Positions 1 through 5,999 of a stretch of DNA of 10,880 nucleotides are shown piece by piece. The stretch is from Bacteroidota bacterium (GTDB lineage Bacteria; Bacteroidota; Bacteroidia; Chitinophagales; Saprospiraceae). The notes under the pieces are model-generated. The model did not search any database. It was not told where the DNA came from and was given only the letters and a program-made list of their open reading frames with translations. The stretch's first letter is position 1. Every line of letters begins with the position of its first letter. A program made the position numbers and the translations under genes. The stretch is taken from contig JAKQGD010000245.1 of the NCBI GenBank assembly GCA_029573365.1, positions 1-10,880 of the forward strand, in the 5' to 3' direction.

Positions 1-1176
1 CATGGAACTTCTGACTGCAAGACTTGTGTACCCTCGCGTTATGGCAGTGCCGGTGGTGATGAGGGCCAATTGGGTTTGTTGTTTGCCGGGCTTGGATTTG
101 TAACAATATTGCCAGACTATGTGGGCATGGGGGATGGCCGGGGTTTTCAGACCTATGTACATGCAGCCACCACTGTTTCTGCGTCAGATGATATGCTAAG
201 GGCTTGTGACAAGTGGTTTGCCCAAAACAATATAGCGACCAACACACAACTCTTTCTTACAGGATACAGTCAGGGAGGTTTTGCATCAATGGCATACCAT
301 AAATACCTGGAGGAAACTTTTGGCGGCCAGGCGGTCACTGCAGCAGCACATCTGTCAGGAGCGTATGATGTCAGTGGTGTTATGCGAAACCTGATCCTAA
401 GCCAGACCGAGTATTTTTATCCCGCCTATATACCAAACACGGTGCTTGGCTACAATGAGGTGACCGGTACACTGTACAATCAGTACAGCGATTTTTTTAA
501 GGCAGACTACATCCCTGATATCACTTCTTATTACAATGGTTCCATATCCCTGTCGGAACTCAATGCCAGGCTCATCAGCAAACTTACGGCCCGGGAAGGG
601 GCCTCCATACCCGGACGGATGATCAGGGATGATGTATATGCCCAGATCCGTGACGATCTGTCACATCCTGCCAATGCGGCCCTGCGTGAAAACGATGTAT
701 ACAAATGGGCTCCAAAAGCTCCGACGAGGTTGTTTTACTGCAAAGCGGATGATCAGGTGCCCTATCAGAATGCGATAACCGCCCGCGATACCATGGTAGC
801 CAGGGGAGCAACCAACCTTCTGGCCATCGACGTAAACTCCACCGCTGACCACGGGGGTTGTGTGGTTCCGGCTTTTACTCAGACCATGCTTTTTTTCCTG
901 GGATTTCAGCAGATTACCAGCGGAGCGGAAGACATCCAGGAGGGGGTTCTGTCGGTGTACCCCGTGCCTGCAGGTGATGAGTTAAACATCGACAACATAC
1001 CTGCTGGGTCCACGCTTGACATTATGGATATAACGGGCAGACCGGTAGTTACAATAAAACCACAAAGCACTTCTGCTACGGTAGACATATCATTACTTAG
1101 TCCGGGAATCCACCTGTTGGTTATCAGGGATAACAGTAAAAAGGTTGTCACTGTTAGCAGATTTGTTAAATCTTAA
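1..1176 (+). CDS. Secreted alpha/beta hydrolase (lipase-like) with T9SS sorting domain, 5' partial
   Basis: The reading frame is open from base 1, so the gene starts before the window. A TTG at 70 is only an internal codon. The visible 391 residues begin with HGTSD, a likely oxyanion-hole HG segment. The nucleophile elbow GYSQGG follows, with its Ser codon at 268-270. A candidate acid lies in CKADDQVP (Asp codons about 748-753), and the His of DHGGC is at 850-852. The Ser-Asp-His order and the DYVGMGDG segment fit secreted lipase/esterase-type alpha/beta hydrolases; the substrate cannot be told. From about base 946 the last 75 or so residues form a T9SS type A sorting domain: VYPVPAGDEL, then IMDITGRPV, then LSPGIHLLVI and a basic end. 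This tail directs export through the outer membrane by the type IX system, and porQ in this window encodes part of that machinery. Family assignment is firm; enzymatic activity is inferred. Confidence 0.88.
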   Translation, partial: HGTSDCKTCVPSRYGSAGGDEGQLGLLFAGLGFVTILPDYVGMGDGRGFQTYVHAATTVSASDDMLRACDKWFAQNNIATNTQLFLTGYSQGGFASMAYHKYLEETFGGQAVTAAAHLSGAYDVSGVMRNLILSQTEYFYPAYIPNTVLGYNEVTGTLYNQYSDFFKADYIPDITSYYNGSISLSELNARLISKLTAREGASIPGRMIRDDVYAQIRDDLSHPANAALRENDVYKWAPKAPTRLFYCKADDQVPYQNAITARDTMVARGATNLLAIDVNSTADHGGCVVPAFTQTMLFFLGFQQITSGAEDIQEGVLSVYPVPAGDELNIDNIPAGSTLDIMDITGRPVVTIKPQSTSATVDISLLSPGIHLLVIRDNSKKVVTVSRFVKS

Positions 1177-1222
1177 ACAGGAATAAAATAATGATGATAA
1201 AATAACGTTACATTACTGAAAA

Positions 1223-1244
1223 CGTAAATCCGATAAAATTTACG
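1223..1244. repeat. Short inverted repeat in convergent intergenic region
   Basis: CGTAAAT at 1223-1229 is mirrored by ATTTACG at 1238-1244 with an 8-base spacer. A third copy of CGTAAAT lies at about 1267-1273. The stem is AT-rich and has no clear T-tract. It could be a weak secondary terminator for the upstream hydrolase or simply chance in AT-rich spacer DNA. The rest of 1177-1342 holds only the stronger hairpin at 1279-1311. Confidence 0.25.
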
Positions 1245-1278
1245 ATGTTTCATTTTGTGACGCATTCGTAAATACCAC

Positions 1279-1311
1279 AAAGGCTGACATTCATACAGAA
1301 TGTCAGCCTTT
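1279..1311. terminator. Bidirectional intrinsic terminator between convergent genes
   Basis: A perfect 14-bp stem is formed by AAAGGCTGACATTC (1279-1292) and its complement (1298-1311), with a 5-base loop. The stem starts with A and ends with T, so either strand gives a hairpin ending in U residues. The downstream T-tract is interrupted on both strands. It lies between the convergent ends of the hydrolase (stop at 1176) and the PLP enzyme (stop at 1343), and very likely ends both transcripts. Confidence 0.85.
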
Positions 1312-1342
1312 GCCCATTTTATGACTAACTTAAAATTAAAAC

Positions 1343-2488
1343 TCACACTTTGTCCAAGGCAGCAGCAAGGTCCGCGATGAGGTCGTCCACGTCTTCAATA
1401 CCCACACTGAGGCGGATGAGAGAATCTGTGAGTCCTACCTTGAGTCGCTCTTCCCGGGGTATAGATCCGTGAGTCATGCTGGCAGGATGTCCTATCAGAG
1501 ACTCTACGCCGCCCAGAGATTCTGCCAACGAAAACAGATGTGTACCGCTGAGCACCTTGCGGGCATTTTCCTCGCTGTTTCCGTGTAGGTCAAAAGAAAC
1601 CATGGCCCCAAACATTCTCATTTGTTTTTTGGCCACCTCATGGCCTGGGTGATTCGGAAAGCCGGGATAATAGACCTTAGCCACCTTGGGATGTTCTGCC
1701 AGGTACCGTGCTATCTTTTCTGCATTTTGGCAGGCTCTTTCCACGCGGAGGTGCAGTGTCTTTATTCCTCTCAGGACCAGAAAACAATCCTGAGGTCCGG
1801 GTACGGCACCTACGGCATTTTGTAAAAACCTCAGCTGGGCAGCCAGGTCTTTATTTTTAGTGATAACGGCCCCATGGATCACATCCGAGTGGCCACCCAG
1901 GTATTTGGTTGCAGAATGTACAACCAGGTCAGCACCCAGGTCAAGGGGATTTTGCAGGAAGGGTGATGCAAAAGTATTGTCTACACAAACGAAGATGCCT
2001 TTGTCTTTAACGGCGTCGCATACTGCCTTAATATCGATGACATTGAGCATAGGGTTGGTGGGTGTTTCCACCCAGATCATCTTTGTCTTCTGGGTAATCA
2101 GAGACTCAAGTTTCTTTATATCTCCTATGCCGGCAAAGGTAAATTTTATACCATATTTACCAAAAACCTTTGTCATCAGCCTGTAAGAACCGCCGTACAA
2201 GTCATCGGTAGATATGACTTCGTCGCCGGGATTGAGCAGCTTGAGGATACTGTCCATAGCTGCCAGGCCGCTGCTGAAACAAATGGCATCGGTTCCGTTT
2301 TCGAGGGCTGCAAGATTTTCTTCCAGTACAGTCCTTGTCGGGTTTTGGGTGCGTGCATATTCGTATCCCTTGTGTACGCCGGGAGCTTCCTGCACGTAGG
2401 TAGATGTCTGATAGATAGGTGTCATGATGGCTCCTGTCGATGGATCAGGCCTCACACCTGCATGGATCACTTTTGTGCCAAACTTCAT
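1343..2488 (-). CDS. Cystathionine gamma-synthase/gamma-lyase family PLP enzyme (MetB-like)
   Basis: This is a PLP-dependent trans-sulfuration enzyme of the Cys/Met metabolism family, cytoplasmic and normally tetrameric. From the chosen ATG at 2488 it is 381 residues, the usual family length. Visible landmarks are the YARTQNPT segment near residue 44, DLYGGSY near 96, the VDNTFASP strand near 169, and the PLP lysine K195 within HSATKYLGGHSD. The C-terminal ESLIGHPASMTH segment (about 329-340) is typical of the gamma-synthase/gamma-lyase branch. The family makes cystathionine from cysteine and an acylated homoserine, or cleaves cystathionine; sequence alone does not separate these, so no symbol is given. 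An in-frame ATG at 2638 would add 50 non-homologous residues and overlap selO, so it was rejected. A TAACTTTG box lies 33 bases upstream of the chosen start. The gene is divergent from selO. Confidence 0.9.
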   Translation of the reverse strand: MKFGTKVIHAGVRPDPSTGAIMTPIYQTSTYVQEAPGVHKGYEYARTQNPTRTVLEENLAALENGTDAICFSSGLAAMDSILKLLNPGDEVISTDDLYGGSYRLMTKVFGKYGIKFTFAGIGDIKKLESLITQKTKMIWVETPTNPMLNVIDIKAVCDAVKDKGIFVCVDNTFASPFLQNPLDLGADLVVHSATKYLGGHSDVIHGAVITKNKDLAAQLRFLQNAVGAVPGPQDCFLVLRGIKTLHLRVERACQNAEKIARYLAEHPKVAKVYYPGFPNHPGHEVAKKQMRMFGAMVSFDLHGNSEENARKVLSGTHLFSLAESLGGVESLIGHPASMTHGSIPREERLKVGLTDSLIRLSVGIEDVDDLIADLAAALDKV

Positions 2489-2520
2489 AAATTTCTTAGT
2501 CGGGTTTTTAAACGACGATG

Positions 2521-2528
2521 CAAAGTTA
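2521..2528 (-). promoter_or_regulatory. Putative -7 box (TAACTTTG) for the trans-sulfuration gene
   Basis: Read on the minus strand this is TAACTTTG, a full match to the Bacteroidota TAnnTTTG box, placed so that the transcript would have a leader of roughly 25 bases. No clear -33 TTG was found at the usual 17-23 base distance, so the match is only half supported. The divergent gap 2489-2616 also holds AATTTTTG at 2532-2539 on the plus strand, a 7-of-8 match that could serve selO, but it too lacks a -33 element. Confidence 0.45.
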
Positions 2529-2616
2529 GTCAATTTTTGTCCATCCCTGCCTGGCTGAACACCTTCACATGCGGATTGTTGTATCAATTCACACCTGCTT
2601 GGTTCAAACCTCTTAT

Positions 2617-4182
2617 ATGAGCATGCACCCACTGTCATCAGTTTTTACGGACGAGCTTCCCGGGGATCCGGACCAGTCAAACATATCACGTCAGGTGTCG
2701 GGTGCCTGCTACTCCGAGGTCCTGCCCAAAGGCATGGCATCGCCTCTCCTAATCAGCCTGAGTACAGATATGGCTGAAGAGCTGGGCCTGGAGGCTGAAT
2801 ACTGCCACAACGATGAGTTTGCCGGCATAATGACGGGCACCACACTGGCTAAAGGCAGCAAGCCATATGCAATGTGTTACGGAGGACATCAGTTTGGACA
2901 TTGGGCGGGTCAGCTTGGCGACGGCCGGGCAATAAACCTGGGCGAGCTGATCTCTAAAGGGCGTATGTATACTTTGCAGCTTAAAGGTGCCGGCCCCACG
3001 CCTTATTCGAGGGGTGCTGATGGTTTTGCAGTGCTCAGGTCATCGGTACGTGAGTTTCTTTGCAGCGAGGCCATGTATCATTTGGGTGTACCAACTACCC
3101 GTGCTTTGAGTCTCTGCCTCACAGGAGAACAAGTGATACGCGACATGATGTATAACGGCAATCCGGCCCCGGAAAAAGGAGCCATAGTTTGCCGGGTGGC
3201 ACCGAGTTTTATCAGGTTTGGAAATTTTGAGATTCTTGCATCGCGTGGTGATGTCCAATGCCTGCAAAAATTGGCAGATTTTACCATAAAACACCATTTT
3301 CCGCATTTACTGAGTGTGGATCAAAAATACCTGACTCTGTTCAGGGAGGTGGCAGACCTTACCTGCCGTCTTATTACAGAATGGCAGAGGGTAGGCTTCG
3401 TCCACGGTGTGATGAATACCGACAATATGTCCATAATGGGTCTCACGATAGACTATGGTCCTTATGGGTGGCTTGACGACTACAATCCCGACTGGACGCC
3501 CAATACCACTGATCTGCCGGGACGCCGGTACAGGTACGGTCACCAGCCGATGATTGCCCAGTGGAATCTTCTGAAGCTTGCAAATGCCTTGTATCCCCTT
3601 ACGGGAAATGAAGAAACGCTGAAAGATATAATTGGGGCGTTCAGAATAAGATTTATGGCCGGTTATCAAACCATGATGAAAGCCAAATGCGGACTTTATG
3701 ACCATGAAGACGATGACGAAAGTCTGATTTATAACCTTGAAGAACTGCTCAAGGCACGCGAGACCGATATGACGATGTTTTTCAGGCTTCTCTCAGAGGT
3801 TACGCCTGACAAACAAAACGAGGAAATTTACACCTTGCTGGAGCCTGCTTTTTATGAGGAAGATGAAGAAAACGATACCTACCTTCAGATGTTTATGGGC
3901 TGGTTTGACAGGTACAGGGAAAGGCTGAAAGCGGAAAAGGTATCAAACACAGACAAAAAAACAAGAATGAACCAGGTCAATCCCAAATATGTGCTTAGAA
4001 ACTATATGGCTCAACTGGCCATTGATGCTGCTGACCGGGGCGATTATTCAGTGGTAGAAGAGCTCAGGCTTTTATTGCGTAAGCCGTATGAAGAACAGCC
4101 AGAAATGCAAAAGTGGTTTGCCAGGAGGCCTGACTGGGCCAGGGAGAAAGTGGGTTGTTCCATGTTGTCATGCAGTTCCTGA
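2617..4182 (+). CDS. selO: SelO (YdiU/UPF0061) protein AMPylase
   Basis: SelO is a pseudokinase-fold enzyme that binds ATP in a flipped orientation and transfers AMP to Ser, Thr or Tyr of target proteins; in E. coli it is linked to redox homeostasis. From the ATG at 2617 the protein is 521 residues. It has the family block GGHQFGHWAGQLGDGR (about 89-104), the LKGAG lysine K123, the conserved E146 in REFLCSEAM, and the HGVMNTDNMS plus IDYGP blocks, where D269, N270 and D279 align with the catalytic and metal-binding residues. The tail ends CSMLSCSS, with the Cys that replaces selenocysteine in most bacteria, so the C-terminus is complete. ATG at 2623 is an equally possible start. An ATG at 2569 would add 16 unconserved residues. 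The gene is monocistronic, divergent from the PLP enzyme and convergent with porQ. No Shine-Dalgarno is evident. Confidence 0.95.
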   Translation: MSMHPLSSVFTDELPGDPDQSNISRQVSGACYSEVLPKGMASPLLISLSTDMAEELGLEAEYCHNDEFAGIMTGTTLAKGSKPYAMCYGGHQFGHWAGQLGDGRAINLGELISKGRMYTLQLKGAGPTPYSRGADGFAVLRSSVREFLCSEAMYHLGVPTTRALSLCLTGEQVIRDMMYNGNPAPEKGAIVCRVAPSFIRFGNFEILASRGDVQCLQKLADFTIKHHFPHLLSVDQKYLTLFREVADLTCRLITEWQRVGFVHGVMNTDNMSIMGLTIDYGPYGWLDDYNPDWTPNTTDLPGRRYRYGHQPMIAQWNLLKLANALYPLTGNEETLKDIIGAFRIRFMAGYQTMMKAKCGLYDHEDDDESLIYNLEELLKARETDMTMFFRLLSEVTPDKQNEEIYTLLEPAFYEEDEENDTYLQMFMGWFDRYRERLKAEKVSNTDKKTRMNQVNPKYVLRNYMAQLAIDAADRGDYSVVEELRLLLRKPYEEQPEMQKWFARRPDWAREKVGCSMLSCSS

Positions 4183-4189
4183 AACTGCA
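4171..4189. repeat. Hairpin spanning the selO stop codon
   Basis: TGCAGTT (4171-4177) and AACTGCA (4183-4189) form a perfect 7-bp stem with a 5-base loop that contains the selO TGA. It begins exactly at the TGC codon of the C-terminal Cys-Ser-Ser. No T-tract follows on either strand, so it is not a classic intrinsic terminator. It may still help punctuate the 25-base convergent gap between selO and porQ, or be chance. Confidence 0.4.
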
Positions 4190-4207
4190 AGTATCAAATC
4201 AGTTTGG

Positions 4208-5257
4208 TCAAATTTTGACAAATCTGCCCAGATCGGTGCTGATACTGATGTGGTTGGTGGCTCCGGCCGTGTGGTGGTACCCCAAGCCGTAATCCAGCCT
4301 GAAAGCATTGATTTTGACGCCAAATCCTAGGCCAAAGCCTGCAAGGCTCCTGAAAGTGGAAAGCGAAAGTTCCTTGCGACGCAAGTGATTGTAACTGGCT
4401 CTTAAACGCAGATTTTCATTTTTGCCCAGAAGGAGCTCTCCTCCGAAAATCAGGTGTCTGAATACATTGTCTATGGCCTGCGAAAACTTGTTTTCCTTGA
4501 TTACCTCGCCCAGGATGTCCGTTTCCAGCCTTGCATCAGGATCGTCATATCTTACATTGAGTCTGTGCAGCTGATGGCCGGTAACACTTATACGAAGTGG
4601 CAGGTGTCTGAGTCTTTTGGATACACCAATCTGTACATCAAATGGAGCCCCAAACCTCGTTCCATTGTATGTTTTTAGCTCTGCCCCCATATTTTTAAGG
4701 GTAAAAGACACAACCAAAGAAGATGAGTCCTTGAAATAGTTGATTCCGGCATCGGCAGCGATACCGGCCGAGCTGTATGATTCCAGGCTGCTGAATACTC
4801 CCTTGACATTTATGCCAGCACTTATTCTGTCGGCCACTTTTTTAGAGGCACCGAGGACAAATGCCGTTTCTTTTGCCGAAAAATTGCCGGTTTGTGTACC
4901 CAGCTGGTCTGCCAGGATAAAATCTCCGTATGAAATATACTGCACCCCGGCATGGATATTTATGGCAGGCCCTTTAAGGCTGCGGCCAAAAGCCACATAA
5001 CCGTTTTGTATGTCTGCAAAGTGAAAATTGTGAGAAAAAGTAAGTCTGTTGTGCATCTTTTCGTTCAGGGAAGCCGGGTTGGAGAGTGCAAGATTGACAT
5101 CGTCATCCATGACGGCAGGCAGGGTTCCTCCCAGAGCTGTAATTCTGGAAGAAGCAGGAAGCCCTAAAAATTCATAAGCATGTTTTCCGCCTATCTGACC
5201 GTAAACGTGGCTGCAAAACAGCAACCCCAGCACCATTATTGTAGTAGCTGTCTTCAT
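4208..5257 (-). CDS. porQ: Type IX secretion system protein PorQ
   Basis: PorQ is an outer-membrane beta-barrel protein of the T9SS attachment complex, which acts with PorU, PorV and PorZ in processing and anchoring secreted clients. The 349-residue product has a signal peptide (residues 1 to about 20, ending HVYG before Q21). It then has the PorQ-typical start of the mature protein, GGKHAYEFLGLPASSR, followed by ITALGG and the acidic VMDDDVNLALSNPASL region shared with PorV-like barrels. The remainder is alternating amphipathic strands ending in a short terminal strand, GRFVKI. C15 precedes the cleavage site but the preceding Phe does not fit a lipobox, so signal peptidase I processing is more likely. 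Its ATG overlaps the stop of the upstream MORN-protein gene (ATGA), implying translational coupling. The hydrolase at the left edge is a plausible client of the system. Confidence 0.92.
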   Translation of the reverse strand: MKTATTIMVLGLLFCSHVYGQIGGKHAYEFLGLPASSRITALGGTLPAVMDDDVNLALSNPASLNEKMHNRLTFSHNFHFADIQNGYVAFGRSLKGPAINIHAGVQYISYGDFILADQLGTQTGNFSAKETAFVLGASKKVADRISAGINVKGVFSSLESYSSAGIAADAGINYFKDSSSLVVSFTLKNMGAELKTYNGTRFGAPFDVQIGVSKRLRHLPLRISVTGHQLHRLNVRYDDPDARLETDILGEVIKENKFSQAIDNVFRHLIFGGELLLGKNENLRLRASYNHLRRKELSLSTFRSLAGFGLGFGVKINAFRLDYGLGYHHTAGATNHISISTDLGRFVKI

Positions 5258-5880
5258 ATTTTAATAGTATCAAGTTTAATTTCCGGCATTCCCGGTTTCC
5301 AGATGGTGCGGCATATGCCTATGGTGTCACACTTCATTACTTTGATTGTTCCGCCCAGAGAATCGTATTCGTGCAGCAACCCGTATTCATTGTCACCATT
5401 GCGGTAAGTACCCTTCCAGTGTATGGCTCCGTTCATATAATATTCGGTAAACGGCCCGTTTTCTTCGTTTTCTACCATGCTTACTTCTTCCTTGATTTTA
5501 CCGGAAGGATAATAAGCCTTGAGTATGCCTGTGATTTTATCGTTGGTATATGTTTTTTCGAGCATGACCCCTCCTTGCGGGTAATAAACCCTGAATGCAC
5601 CATCCAGGGCCCCTTCCTGATTGCGTAATTCCTCAGTTTCAGGCTTTCCGGTAGGGTGAAAAATGGTCCTTGGCCCCGTCAATACCCCTTTGGTGTATTG
5701 AGCCGTTTCCCTGACAGTGCCATTTTCGAAGTATGCAATATACTTGCCGTCTTTCTGACCTTCTTTGTTGACCTCATATGTTTCCATGATTGTACCATCA
5801 GGATATCGGGTCTCGACTTTTTTATGGGTGCATGCCATAAAGACAATACCAACAGCTGCCATGATTGACGGGATTTTCAT
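5254..5880 (-). CDS. MORN-repeat (YwqK-like) putative lipoprotein
   Basis: From the ATG at 5880 this is 208 residues. It starts with a short basic N-terminus, a hydrophobic stretch and VFMAC, a passable lipobox with C17 as the lipidated residue (Phe at -3 is unusual). The rest is about seven tandem units of roughly 24 residues, each opening with an aromatic/Pro-x-Gly motif: YPDGTI, YFENGTVRE, FHPTGKPE, YYPQGGV, YYPSGKIKE, YYMNGAIHW. These match the MORN_2 / YwqK antitoxin-like repeat family, whose molecular function is generally unknown; no toxin gene is adjacent, so an antitoxin role is not supported. An upstream in-frame ATG at 5892 is possible, but GGAAGA lies just before 5880 as a Shine-Dalgarno-like site and the signal sequence starts better there. 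The stop overlaps the porQ start (ATGA), suggesting co-expression with the T9SS component. Confidence 0.82.
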   Translation of the reverse strand: MKIPSIMAAVGIVFMACTHKKVETRYPDGTIMETYEVNKEGQKDGKYIAYFENGTVRETAQYTKGVLTGPRTIFHPTGKPETEELRNQEGALDGAFRVYYPQGGVMLEKTYTNDKITGILKAYYPSGKIKEEVSMVENEENGPFTEYYMNGAIHWKGTYRNGDNEYGLLHEYDSLGGTIKVMKCDTIGICRTIWKPGMPEIKLDTIKI

Positions 5881-5944
5881 ACGATCTTCCATTTTTAAAA
5901 TAACGTTGTCCGGGGTCTAATTGGTATCTTTGGTACAGAAAATA

Positions 5945-5980
5945 AAAAAGCGGATTGTCGCACAGACAGATCCGCTTTTT
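5945..5980. terminator. Intrinsic terminator downstream of ppiD
   Basis: AAAAAGCGGAT (5945-5955) pairs with ATCCGCTTTTT (5970-5980). The inner TGTC/GACA adds four pairs after a single bulged G, leaving a 5-base loop. On the minus strand the hairpin is followed by TTTTTTATT and lies 20 bases past the ppiD stop. It insulates ppiD from the MORN/porQ unit. The T-run on the plus strand could also stop opposing transcription. Confidence 0.85.
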
Positions 5981-5999
5981 ATTTCACAATGGTGTATTA

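Noticed and set aside
70..1176. TTG at 70 as the start of the hydrolase gene
   Set aside because: The frame is open to base 1 and encodes a sensible upstream segment (HGTSD, CVPSRYGS) of the hydrolase fold, so the true start lies outside the window.
2489..2638. N-terminal 50-residue extension of the PLP enzyme from the ATG at 2638
   Set aside because: It has no family similarity, would contain the predicted promoter and would overlap the selO start. The ATG at 2488 begins exactly at the family N-terminus.
4171..4173. Selenocysteine in SelO
   Set aside because: The codon is TGC, and the next in-frame TGA follows the expected Cys-Ser-Ser end, so it is an ordinary stop.
5212..5214. PorQ as a lipoprotein, from Cys15 in its signal sequence
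   Set aside because: The residues before the Cys are Leu-Leu-Phe; a lipobox needs a small residue at -1. Cleavage at HVYG before Gln21 fits a normal signal peptide.
5925..5932. TATCTTTG on the plus strand, a full match to the Bacteroidota -7 box
   Set aside because: The nearest upstream TTG is only 16 bases away, the next gene on the plus strand is far off, and transcription would run at once into the terminator at 5945-5980. Probably chance, though a very short antisense RNA cannot be excluded.
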